NCBI GenBank assembly: GCA_025938055.1
Contig: JAICQC010000181.1
Span: forward strand, 1-8,865
Direction: 5' to 3'
DNA from: Anaerolineales bacterium
Lineage (GTDB): Bacteria > Chloroflexota > Anaerolineae > Anaerolineales > Villigracilaceae
Length of the DNA: 8,865 bases
In this document: in pieces, positions 1-6,467 of the stretch
How positions within the stretch are numbered: position 1 is the first letter of the stretch
Layout: each line of letters starts with the position of its first letter
Notes under the pieces: model-generated
Seen by the model: the letters and a program-made list of their open reading frames with translations, nothing else
Databases searched by the model: none
What the model was told of the DNA's origin: nothing
Position numbers and translations under genes: made by a program

Positions 1-100
1 CGCCTACATTGACGAATTCGCCCTCCTTTTTCAGCCAGCGCGAAACCGTCGCTTCGAGCACGGATTCTCCTAATTCGGGGACGGTTATCTCTATTGCCAT
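1..100 (-). CDS. sucB: 2-oxoglutarate dehydrogenase E2, dihydrolipoamide succinyltransferase (5' end only)
   Basis: Only the first 33 codons are in the window; the gene continues past the left edge. The visible protein begins MAIEITVPELGESVLEATVS and continues RWLKKEGEFVNVG. This is the classic start of the N-terminal lipoyl domain of 2-oxo acid dehydrogenase E2 proteins (PxLGES plus the W-x-K-x-x-G-x-x-V turn). The lipoylated lysine, expected near residue 43, lies outside. E2 takes the succinyl group from E1 via lipoate and passes it to CoA. The PELGES form and position directly downstream of sucA favour the succinyltransferase over the pyruvate or branched-chain E2. The start is supported by the lipoyl-domain alignment and by an AGGAGAGAGG purine-rich ribosome site a few bases upstream. 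That site lies inside a copy of the sucA 3' end (see the direct repeat at 102-119). Confidence 0.88.
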   Translation of the reverse strand, partial: MAIEITVPELGESVLEATVSRWLKKEGEFVNVG

Positions 101-101
101 C

Positions 102-119
102 TTAGCCTCTCTCCTTCAC
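102..119 (-). repeat. 18-bp direct repeat, sucB-proximal copy (carries the sucB RBS)
   Basis: Plus-strand TTAGCCTCTCTCCTTCAC matches 290-307 (TTAACCTCTCTCCTTCAC) at 17 of 18 bases. Read on the minus strand it encodes V-K-E-R-G-stop, the same ending as sucA, and its TAA is one base before the sucB ATG (TAAGATG). Upstream codons in the same frame read Q-T-I-T before V-K-E-R-G, compared with Q-T-T-S-V before V-K-E-R-G in sucA; the frame is closed by TAG 12 codons before this GTG. It therefore looks like a displaced vestige of the sucA 3' end that still supplies the sucB ribosome-binding site. Confidence 0.8.
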
Positions 120-165
120 CGTAATAGTCTGTAACCAGTACCTAACCTAAGGTCTATAAACAATA

Positions 166-280
166 TGTCACCCTGAGGGTAGCGACACTTGCGCTGGCAC
201 GCAGTGCAGGTGAGGGTCTCGCCGCCAAGCGGCGGGATTCTTCAGTCGTGGCGCTCTGGCGCCACTCTCTCAGAATGACA
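166..280. repeat. MITE/REP-like palindromic intergenic element
   Basis: A 115-bp non-coding segment between sucA and sucB with imperfect terminal inverted repeats: TGTCACCCTGAG at 166-177 and CTCAGAATGACA at 269-280 pair at 10 of 12 positions, plus one more A/T pair outside (165/281). Inside are three perfect short hairpins: GCAC/GTGC at 197-207, CGCCGC/GCGGCG at 220-234, and GTGGCGC/GCGCCAC at 248-265. No protein is encoded. The architecture is that of a non-autonomous dispersed repeat; ends of this type recur between genes in Chloroflexota genomes (recalled, not searched). It can fold in the sucA-sucB mRNA and might cause pausing, processing or uneven expression of the two genes. No clear short target duplication directly abuts the terminal repeats. 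Confidence 0.7.
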
Positions 281-289
281 TGATTCTGT

Positions 290-307
290 TTAACCTCTCT
301 CCTTCAC
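290..307 (-). repeat. 18-bp direct repeat, sucA-terminal copy
   Basis: This copy is the true 3' end of sucA, encoding V-K-E-R-G-stop, and matches 102-119 with one mismatch. The two copies are 188 bp apart and bracket the hairpin-rich element. See the repeat at 102-119 for the other copy. Confidence 0.8.
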
Positions 308-3094
308 AACACTGGTCGTCTGTGCCTGCTTGTCAAAATCAAAAGCCTGCTCGATTAACGATTGCTGGTTGATGCGGTAGAGCGTCGTGGAACCTTCCGC
401 AGGGCTGGAGCTCTCGGGTCTGCCGACGTAATGCAGCGGAAGACGATCCTCCACCAACTGGCGTAAATGAGGTCGGAGGTAATTCCAGGCACCCATGTTC
501 AACGGCTCCTCCTGTACCCAGATCAGTCGCTCAAGGTTTGGGTATTCCGCTATGATTTCCTCCAACTCTTTTCCTGGGAATGGATACAACTGCTCGACGC
601 GCACGATTGCGTCGTCCGAGTTATCCTTGCGCAGGTCGCTGGTAACAAGATCAACGTAAATGCGACCGCTGCAGAGCGTCAGGTTATTCACATCCTTCTT
701 TTTGCCGGGCAGAGTCTGATCATCGATCACGCGCTGCCAGCCGCCGGAATTAAATTCATGAGGGGAGGAAGCGGTGAGCGGGTGGCGCAATAAGCCTTTT
801 GGCGTGAAGACAATCATCGGCAGGGGGTCGGTCTTCAAAAGCAATGACTGGCGCCTCAGCAGATGAAAATACTGCGCCGCCGTGGATGGGTACACAATGC
901 GGACATTGATCTCGGCGGCTAATGCCAGAAAGCGCTCGATCCGCCCGCTGGAATGATCAGGTCCCTGACCCTCATTTCCATGTGGAAGTAGCAGGACGAG
1001 TGAAGGAGTCAGCCCCCATTTGGCGCGCCCTGAGAGCAGGAACTCGTCGATAACGGATTGGGCGTTGTTGATGAAGTCGCCGTACTGCGCCTCCCAGATG
1101 ACCAGTCGTTCGGGCGCCATGATGTTATAGCCCACTTCAAATCCGATTGCGCCCGCCTCGCTCAATGGGCTGTTGATCACTTCAAAGGAGGCGTTTGCCT
1201 GCGGGAAGGTCTGCAGCGGTGTGTGCCCCTGATTCGTTCTGACATCATAAAACACGGCGTGGCGCTGGCTGAACGTCCCGCGGATGCTGTCCTGTCCCGT
1301 GAGACGGATCGGAACTCCATCTTCAAGGATGGTCGCGAATGCCAGCTCTTCCGCGGTTGCCCAATCGATCCTGGCACCGTCCGGTTTGTCCAGGAGCGTA
1401 CTTCGTCGCTCTACAGCCTTGACCAGTTTGGGGTTGAGCAGAAAGTCCTTTGGAAACTCCAAAAGGGCTTTGTTCAGTTCCTTCAGCCGCTTGATGGTGA
1501 CCGCCGTCTTGACCTTTTGCGCCGCGCCGCGCGGGGGTGGCTTGGGCACAGGCTCGACCAGAGCGGTTTCAGGGTCAAGCTGGTCGTTGGCTTCCTGCAG
1601 GGCGTTCAGGTTTTCCTGCAACAAGTTATCGTCTTCCCCGGGTTGCAACACACCTTCTCGTTCCAGCTGCTGCGCCCAGATCTCCCGGACGCGCGGATGC
1701 TCGTCGATCTTTTTGTACATGGCAGGCTGGGTAAAGCGCGGCTCATCACCTTCGTTGTGACCGTAACGCCGGTAGCCGATCAGATTGATCATGAAATCCT
1801 TATGGAACTGCTGGCGGTAGGCGAACGCCGTCCGCGCTGCCTCGATGCACGCGATCGGGTCATCGGCGTTGACATGGATGACGGGGATCTCAAAGCCTTC
1901 CGCCATGTCGCTGGCATGCAGGCTGCTGCGCGATTCAGCCTCCGTGGCAGTGAAACCCAATTGATTGTTGGCGATGATATGTACCGTGCCGCTTACCCCG
2001 TAGCCGGGCACGCGCGAAAAGTTGAACGTCTCTGCCACAATCCCCTGACCGGTAAAGGAAGCGTCGCCGTGGATGGTGATCGGCAGCGATGCATTGTGGA
2101 AATAACGCGGCGCGCCGGGCACATCCACTTTTGTGTTGGCGGCGCGTGCCATGCCTGTAATCAACGGATCGATCATCTCCAGATGGCTGGGATTCGGCGG
2201 CATGTGGATGAGCATGTCTACCTGCTGGTCGCGGCGTGGGGAGCGGTACGCACCCATGTGATATTTCACATCGCCAGTCCAGCCGAGTTCATCCCACGTC
2301 GTCGCGCGTCCCTTGGGGTCGGCAAACTCCGCCAGGATATGGCTGTAGGGTTTTTGCAGGATATGCGCCAGCACGTTCAGCCGTCCGCGGTGTGCCATGC
2401 CAATCAGCGTCACGCAGACGTTCTCCTGCGCGGCGTTGGCGGTGAGCTCATCCAGCATGGGGACGAGCATATCCAGCCCCTCGATAGAGAAACGTGTTTT
2501 TCCTGGATAGAGACGATGGAGAAAAACTTCGAAGGCTTCCACCTGCGTGAGCCGTTCGAGCAATTGCCGTCCGTCCACTTCTTGCTGCGGCGGCCGGAAG
2601 CGGCCGCTCTCCGCAACTTGATACAACCAGTCCCGTTCTTCCGGGATGCGGATGTGACCGTAATCATAGCCAATGGTTCCACAGTAAATGGAGCGCAAAA
2701 CCTCAATCGCCTTTTGCGCGTTTTGAGTTTGCTGACCTTCGGGCAAATTCGCGACGTCAGCCGGTAAATTGCGAAGGTCTTCTACTTTTATATTGTGGAA
2801 CTCCGGGGTCAATAATGGATTGTCGGAAGGGCCTTCTGCGGGTGCTTCACCTAAAGGATCAAGGTCCGCGGAAAGATAGCCATAGACACGGATCGCCTGC
2901 GCCAGGTTCGCTGCTCCGGTGATCGACAGCAGGTCATGGGAGGTGGTTAGTGGCGCGATGACTTCGGAAGGAGACCACTTCTCGAAGAGCTTGCGCGTGG
3001 CATCATCCACTGTATTGGGGTCAGCCCGGTATTGCTCATAAAGCTCAAGGATATAGGCAAGGTTTGGACCGTGAAACTCGTTTTCTAAAGGCAT
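290..3094 (-). CDS. sucA: 2-oxoglutarate dehydrogenase E1 component (thiamine-diphosphate dependent)
   Basis: A full-length, 934-residue E1 (E. coli SucA is 933). It decarboxylates 2-oxoglutarate and reductively succinylates the E2 lipoyl group in the cytoplasmic TCA-cycle complex. The N-terminal LYEQYRADPNTV segment (about 18-29) is the usual E1o peripheral helix. IGMAHRGRLNVL (231-242) carries the active-site His235. GDVKYHMG (274-281) and NPSHLE (301-306) follow. GDASFTGQG with Asp344 and NNQLGFT with Asn377 form the ThDP/Mg site, with the same 33-residue spacing as in E. coli. GYRRYGHNEGDEP is intact, as are the C-terminal SPLSEAGAIGFEVGY, EAQYGDF and HGNEGQGPDHSSGR motifs. The protein ends with a tail of about 15 residues beyond the usual E1 end (DFDKQAQTTSVVKERG). 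The ATG has a GAGGAA ribosome site 8 bp upstream. It follows the aspartase-like gene by 175 bp and precedes sucB by 189 bp on the same strand. Confidence 0.97.
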   Translation of the reverse strand: MPLENEFHGPNLAYILELYEQYRADPNTVDDATRKLFEKWSPSEVIAPLTTSHDLLSITGAANLAQAIRVYGYLSADLDPLGEAPAEGPSDNPLLTPEFHNIKVEDLRNLPADVANLPEGQQTQNAQKAIEVLRSIYCGTIGYDYGHIRIPEERDWLYQVAESGRFRPPQQEVDGRQLLERLTQVEAFEVFLHRLYPGKTRFSIEGLDMLVPMLDELTANAAQENVCVTLIGMAHRGRLNVLAHILQKPYSHILAEFADPKGRATTWDELGWTGDVKYHMGAYRSPRRDQQVDMLIHMPPNPSHLEMIDPLITGMARAANTKVDVPGAPRYFHNASLPITIHGDASFTGQGIVAETFNFSRVPGYGVSGTVHIIANNQLGFTATEAESRSSLHASDMAEGFEIPVIHVNADDPIACIEAARTAFAYRQQFHKDFMINLIGYRRYGHNEGDEPRFTQPAMYKKIDEHPRVREIWAQQLEREGVLQPGEDDNLLQENLNALQEANDQLDPETALVEPVPKPPPRGAAQKVKTAVTIKRLKELNKALLEFPKDFLLNPKLVKAVERRSTLLDKPDGARIDWATAEELAFATILEDGVPIRLTGQDSIRGTFSQRHAVFYDVRTNQGHTPLQTFPQANASFEVINSPLSEAGAIGFEVGYNIMAPERLVIWEAQYGDFINNAQSVIDEFLLSGRAKWGLTPSLVLLLPHGNEGQGPDHSSGRIERFLALAAEINVRIVYPSTAAQYFHLLRRQSLLLKTDPLPMIVFTPKGLLRHPLTASSPHEFNSGGWQRVIDDQTLPGKKKDVNNLTLCSGRIYVDLVTSDLRKDNSDDAIVRVEQLYPFPGKELEEIIAEYPNLERLIWVQEEPLNMGAWNYLRPHLRQLVEDRLPLHYVGRPESSSPAEGSTTLYRINQQSLIEQAFDFDKQAQTTSVVKERG

Positions 3095-3231
3095 CTCAGC
3101 GTTTCCTCAGGGACAGAGGTAATTGACAGCTCTTGCTATTTCTTATAACGATGAAGCTTTGATGTTTGTTTTTGATTGTGTTTCGCCCCTTTTGTTACAC
3201 ATGAAATGTTCATCTTGTTCCTGGTCAGGCG

Positions 3232-3269
3232 GGTAACGTTTCCCGGTAACTCCACGACAAACCCACGAC
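3232..3269. repeat. Paired short direct repeats between the lyase gene and sucA
   Basis: Two adjacent pairs occur: GGTAAC at 3232-3237 and 3245-3250 (13-bp period), and CCACGAC at 3252-3258 and 3263-3269 (11-bp period, about one helical turn). They lie directly after the stop codon of the 3270-4697 gene, upstream of sucA. They may be regulator half-sites or chance; no convincing terminator or sigma70 promoter for sucA was identified in this 175-bp gap. Confidence 0.3.
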
Positions 3270-4697
3270 TCAAGCAATCCCGCTCTCCGTGAGGCGGCGC
3301 ATATCGTTGAGCGCGTGCTCGATCTCCTCAGCGCTGACCAGATTGCCGTTGTCACGATGCTTGAGCAGTCCTGCTTTGGCTTGCTCAATCGCCAGGTCGC
3401 GGATCGCCATATCCTTCTTCAATGCTTCTTTGACCAGCGCCGCGCCCTGGGCATACCCGATGACCGGGTTGAGGGCGGTGACCACAATCGCATTCTTCGC
3501 CAGCCAGCCTTCCGCTTTTTCACGGTTGGCGGCAAGGCCAACAATCGCGTATTCCGTGAATGAGCGCACGGAGCCGATGATCACCTGCATCGATTCAAAG
3601 AGACTGTGAGCGATGATCGGCATCATCACGTTGAGCTCAAGCTGCCCCGCTTGTGCCGCCATTGCAACGGTGGTATCCAGACCCACCACATAGAACATTG
3701 CCATATCGAGCATCTCCGCCAGGACCGGATTGACCTTGCCCGGCATGATACTCGAGCCTGGCTGCACAGCCGGCAGGCGTATCTCATCTAGCCCGGTGGA
3801 TGGACCGGAAGCGAGCAGGCGGAGATCGTTGGCGATGCGGATCAGGGTCAATGCCAGCGTACGGAGGGAGGCGGAAAAATGCGCCGCATCTGCCATGGAC
3901 TGCATCGATTCAAATAAGTTATCCGACTCGTATAGCTTAAGTCCCGTGAGTTCCGTCAGCTTGCTGACCATGCGCGCGTGATATTCGGGATGAGCGTTCA
4001 ACCCGGAACCGACGGCCGTTCCACCGATGCCCAGGCGCCGCAGTCCCTCTGCCGCATTCCGGATCCGTTCGGCATCCCGTTCGACCGCACGCGCGTAGGC
4101 GCCAAATTCCTGTCCCAGCCGCACCGGGACGGCATCCTGTAAATGCGTTCGACCCGATTTGACGATATCATCGAACTCCACGGCTTTGGCGTTGAGCGCC
4201 TCGACGAGAGCCTTCAGGGTGTCCAGCAATTCCTCCAGCCGCCACAACGCGCCGAGACGGATGGCAGTCGGGATGGTGTCGTTCGTGGATTGTGCCATGT
4301 TGACATGGTCATTGGGATGGACGCGGTATTCCCCCACCTTGCCACCCATGATCTGCGTAGCGCGGTTGGCGATGACCTCGTTAGTGTTCATGTTGTGACT
4401 GGTCCCCGCGCCCGCCTGGATGGGATCGACCACGAACTGGTCGTTCAACTTGCCGTCGATCACTTCCTGCGCAGCCTGGACGATTGCTTCTGCCCGTTTC
4501 TGATCGATCAAGCCAAGGTCGCGGTTGACCTCTGCCGCGGCGCGCTTGATCGTCGCCATCGACCAGATAAATGCCTGACGCGGCTTTAGTCCTGAGATTT
4601 GAAAGTTTTGGGTTGCACGCTGGGTTTGGGCACCATAGAGAGCATCCGCAGGGACATGCACGTCACCCAACGAATCACGTTCTATTCGTGTTGCCAT
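3270..4697 (-). CDS. aspA: Aspartate ammonia-lyase (aspartase/class II fumarase superfamily; fumarase is the alternative)
   Basis: A 475-residue complete lyase, the same length as Bacillus aspartase. The superfamily signature GSSIMPGKVNP sits at 314-324, with the expected catalytic serine Ser315 in its loop. Features point to aspartase: GAGTSHNMN (96-104), where fumarases have GSGTQSNMN; HVNMAQSTND (131-140), where fumarases have DVNKSQSSND; and AMAAQAGQLELNVM (345-358), matching the aspartase AGQLELNVMEP pattern rather than fumarase GNFELNV. GRTHLQDA (182-189) is shared by both. Aspartase reversibly deaminates L-aspartate to fumarate and ammonium, feeding the TCA cycle in the cytoplasm, which suits its place upstream of sucAB. 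Homology begins at RIERDSLG, so the ATG is firm. No good ribosome site is seen; translation may be leaderless, with a weak TTGCCA/TAGACT promoter (19-bp spacer) just before the ATG. Family placement is certain; substrate is moderately certain. Confidence 0.78.
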   Translation of the reverse strand: MATRIERDSLGDVHVPADALYGAQTQRATQNFQISGLKPRQAFIWSMATIKRAAAEVNRDLGLIDQKRAEAIVQAAQEVIDGKLNDQFVVDPIQAGAGTSHNMNTNEVIANRATQIMGGKVGEYRVHPNDHVNMAQSTNDTIPTAIRLGALWRLEELLDTLKALVEALNAKAVEFDDIVKSGRTHLQDAVPVRLGQEFGAYARAVERDAERIRNAAEGLRRLGIGGTAVGSGLNAHPEYHARMVSKLTELTGLKLYESDNLFESMQSMADAAHFSASLRTLALTLIRIANDLRLLASGPSTGLDEIRLPAVQPGSSIMPGKVNPVLAEMLDMAMFYVVGLDTTVAMAAQAGQLELNVMMPIIAHSLFESMQVIIGSVRSFTEYAIVGLAANREKAEGWLAKNAIVVTALNPVIGYAQGAALVKEALKKDMAIRDLAIEQAKAGLLKHRDNGNLVSAEEIEHALNDMRRLTESGIA

Positions 4698-4720
4698 GCG
4701 AATAGTCTACCATAACTCCG

Positions 4721-4748
4721 ATGGCAGATGGCAAATGTTGGTTATAAT
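4721..4748 (+). promoter_or_regulatory. Putative sigma70 promoter of the AraC-family gene
   Basis: A perfect -10 hexamer TATAAT at 4743-4748 follows, after 16 bp, a weak -35-like ATGGCA (4721-4726, 4 of 6 matches to TTGACA). Transcription would begin near 4755, giving a leader of about a dozen bases to the ATG at 4768. This argues against the earlier in-frame ATG codons at 4696 and 4735. Confidence 0.5.
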
Positions 4749-4767
4749 CATGCTAAGTTTTACCGGT

Positions 4768-5610
4768 ATGACGTACATCAGTTATATCCCCTCTCCACCC
4801 CTTAACGCCTATATCGATGATCTCTATTACCTGGACGGGCCCGCGCCGTATCCACGACAGAAGGTTTTGCCTGTCGTTTCGTCGAACCTGATGATCAACC
4901 TGGATCGCCCTTTTCAGGTTTATAAACCGGATCAGGCTGAGCCTTTTACCCTCTGCACCGAGAGCTGGTGGGTGGGCATATGGGACACATATCACAATGT
5001 GGACTGGCCATCAAACATAAAGCTTTACGGTGTACATTTCAAATCGAGTGGGACGTACCCATTCCTACAATTTCCTCTCTTTGAAATGAATCGTCAAGTC
5101 GTTCCCCTAGACTTGCTCTGGGGACACTATGCCTCTGAAATCCGTGAGCGGCTGTATGCTGCACCGACGGTACAAGCTGGCTTTGCCTTCCTGGAACAAT
5201 TGCTACTTGCCCGCCTCCGGGAAGTGCCGCAAGGCTTGCAGGTCGTGAAATATGCCGTGGCAGACATCGCCAGGCATAAAGGCGCGCTGTCCATTCGGAA
5301 GTTAAGTGATCAAATTGGCATCAGCCAGAACCATCTGGGAACGCAGTTCAAACGATTGGTAGGCGTCCCGCCGAAGGAAGTGGCGCGTTTCTTTCGGTTT
5401 GCACACGTTTTACATTTGGTTGACTCGTCACCATCCATCGATTTGACGCAGATTGCACATCAATCCCATTTCTATGACCAATCGCACTTCAACAGGGATT
5501 TCCTGGCGTTTACCGGACACACTCCATCCGAGTACGTGAGATTGCGTCGTCGTGTGGAGGCGGAGAATCCGGAGCATGCTCGCGCCTACCGGAACCTGCC
5601 AGTTGATTGA
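4768..5610 (+). CDS. AraC-family transcriptional regulator
   Basis: A 280-residue regulator with a C-terminal AraC/XylS DNA-binding domain. The first helix-turn-helix lies around residues 174-211 (LSIRKLSDQIGISQNHL and onward). The second is around 224-258, with the diagnostic IAHQSHFYDQSHFNRDF and FTGHTPSEYVRLRR. The N-terminal half (YIPSPPLNAYIDDLYYLDG, then LPVVSSNLMINL) matches the sensor domain found in many AraC proteins of unknown ligand. No membrane segment is seen. Earlier in-frame ATGs at 4696, 4735 and 4750 exist. I chose 4768 because the first two lie upstream of the TATAAT -10 and homologous N-termini begin M-x-Y-I-x-Y-I-P-S-P. It is divergent from the aspartase-like gene (71-bp gap) and 120 bp upstream of the alkD-like gene, so either could be its target. 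Ligand and regulon cannot be read from the sequence. Confidence 0.9.
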   Translation: MTYISYIPSPPLNAYIDDLYYLDGPAPYPRQKVLPVVSSNLMINLDRPFQVYKPDQAEPFTLCTESWWVGIWDTYHNVDWPSNIKLYGVHFKSSGTYPFLQFPLFEMNRQVVPLDLLWGHYASEIRERLYAAPTVQAGFAFLEQLLLARLREVPQGLQVVKYAVADIARHKGALSIRKLSDQIGISQNHLGTQFKRLVGVPPKEVARFFRFAHVLHLVDSSPSIDLTQIAHQSHFYDQSHFNRDFLAFTGHTPSEYVRLRRRVEAENPEHARAYRNLPVD

Positions 5611-5613
5611 TTT

Positions 5614-5642
5614 TTTACAAGCGGACTTATTCAGATTAATAT
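5614..5642 (+). promoter_or_regulatory. Putative sigma70 promoter upstream of the AlkD-like gene
   Basis: TTTACA (5614-5619, 5 of 6 to the -35 consensus), a 17-bp spacer and TAATAT (5637-5642, 4 of 6 to the -10 consensus). It lies directly after the AraC stop codon and would start transcription near 5649, giving a leader of roughly 80 nt. The downstream gene can therefore be expressed independently of the regulator gene. Confidence 0.5.
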
Positions 5643-5663
5643 AGGATATGCACATGGGCTCTC

Positions 5664-5677
5664 TCTGAGCACTCAGA
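5664..5677. promoter_or_regulatory. 14-bp palindrome in the AlkD-like gene leader (possible operator)
   Basis: TCTGAG-CA-CTCAGA is a perfect inverted repeat of two 6-bp arms around CA. It begins about 15 bp after the predicted transcription start, where a repressor site would be effective. The 2-nt centre makes a stable RNA hairpin unlikely, so a protein-binding site is the better reading. Which protein binds, if any, is unknown. Confidence 0.35.
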
Positions 5678-5730
5678 AGCTGCTGGATTTTGCTATCTAT
5701 TTCGCGTCACTTGAGGAGGAACGTTATCAG

Positions 5731-6411
5731 ATGCCGGCAAATGTGACCGCAAAGCAGTTCGTGGAAAAGTTAAACGAGCTGGGATCTAAAGAGAATGAAT
5801 ACAAAGAAGTAAGCATGAGGCAGATCTTTGCGCTTGCCAAAGAGTTGATGGACATGCCACCCCGGGAAATCGAAAAACTGCTCGAGAGCCCCATCCACAA
5901 AGTCAGGGCGGGCGCGGTGAGCATCATGGACTGGCAGGCCCGCAACAAGAAGACGTCGGAGGCGCGCAGGAAAGAATTATTCGACCTGTACATCGAGCGC
6001 CATGACCCGATCGATGATTGGGACCTGGTGGACCGGAGCGCGCCTTATGTCGTTGGTGGTTATCTATCTGACAAACCGCGAGAGATTTTGTACAAACTCG
6101 CCCGTTCTAAGAGTCCTTGGGAACGCCGCAGCGCCATCGTCGCTACCTACTATTTCATTCGCCAGGGCGATATAGACGACACCTTTAAGATCGCCGAAGT
6201 GTTGGTGCATGATCCTCACGACCTCGTCCAGAAGGCTGTGGGAGGCTGGGTGCGCGAAGCTGGAAAAAGGGACGTGAAAAAGGTACTTGTCTTTTTAGAC
6301 AAGTACGCTGCGACCATGCCGCGCACAATGCTGCGATACTCCATCGAGCATTTGGATAAAAAGCAAAAGGAACATTATATGGGCATGAAGAGCAAAAGCG
6401 AACAAACGTGA
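5731..6411 (+). CDS. AlkD-like DNA alkylation repair protein (putative DNA glycosylase)
   Basis: A 226-residue, helix-rich protein of the DNA alkylation repair (AlkD/AlkC, HEAT-like repeat) family. Family members excise N3- and N7-alkylated purines without flipping the base. The DWDLVDRSAPYVVGGYL segment places Trp97 and Asp101 with the same 4-residue spacing as the AlkD catalytic pair Trp109/Asp113. Basic residues at SPWERR (128-133) and Trp173 in VQKAVGGWVREAGKRD correspond in position to the AlkD DNA-contacting Arg148 and Trp187. The C-terminal MPRTMLRYSIEHL matches the family's last repeat. No signal peptide or membrane segment is seen, so it is cytoplasmic. A strong GAGGAGG ribosome site lies 11 bp before the ATG. 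It sits between the AraC regulator and a glycosidase-like gene on the same strand. Family is clear; activity on a given lesion is inferred. Confidence 0.88.
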   Translation: MPANVTAKQFVEKLNELGSKENEYKEVSMRQIFALAKELMDMPPREIEKLLESPIHKVRAGAVSIMDWQARNKKTSEARRKELFDLYIERHDPIDDWDLVDRSAPYVVGGYLSDKPREILYKLARSKSPWERRSAIVATYYFIRQGDIDDTFKIAEVLVHDPHDLVQKAVGGWVREAGKRDVKKVLVFLDKYAATMPRTMLRYSIEHLDKKQKEHYMGMKSKSEQT

Positions 6412-6428
6412 ATCCCAGAAACTGGGAT
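6412..6428 (+). terminator. Gene-end hairpin (weak terminator or intercistronic stem-loop)
   Basis: ATCCCAG-AAA-CTGGGAT is a perfect 7-bp stem with a 3-nt loop, beginning on the base after the TGA of the AlkD-like gene. The following bases (GTCGAATCTTATTGTTG) are only loosely U-rich, so this is not a canonical intrinsic terminator. It may partly terminate, or protect the upstream mRNA 3' end, while letting some transcription reach the next gene 40 bp downstream. Confidence 0.5.
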
Positions 6429-6467
6429 GTCGAATCTTATTGTTGAGAAAATGGAAAAGAGGTGAAC

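Noticed and set aside
1058..2767. A 569-codon open frame on the plus strand, antisense to sucA
   Set aside because: It has no recognisable domain, lies wholly inside the highly conserved sucA frame, and is the kind of antisense frame produced by codon bias in GC-rich genes.
3123..3149. Plus-strand promoter-like pair TTGACA (3123-3128) and TATAAC (3144-3149)
   Set aside because: The spacer is only 15 bp, and the only thing downstream on that strand for 1.5 kb is the antisense of the lyase gene. Most likely chance in an AT-rich gap.
3143..3388. An 81-codon minus-strand frame spanning the end of the lyase gene and the gap before sucA
   Set aside because: It overlaps the conserved lyase C-terminus in another frame and shows no homology or ribosome site.
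4143..4589. A 148-codon plus-strand frame antisense to the lyase gene
   Set aside because: Shadow of a strongly conserved gene; no domain and no plausible promoter.
4696..4767. N-terminal extension of the AraC-family protein (24 extra codons from the ATG at 4696)
   Set aside because: It would lie upstream of or across the TATAAT -10 and overlap the lyase start codon; the conserved protein begins at the ATG at 4768.
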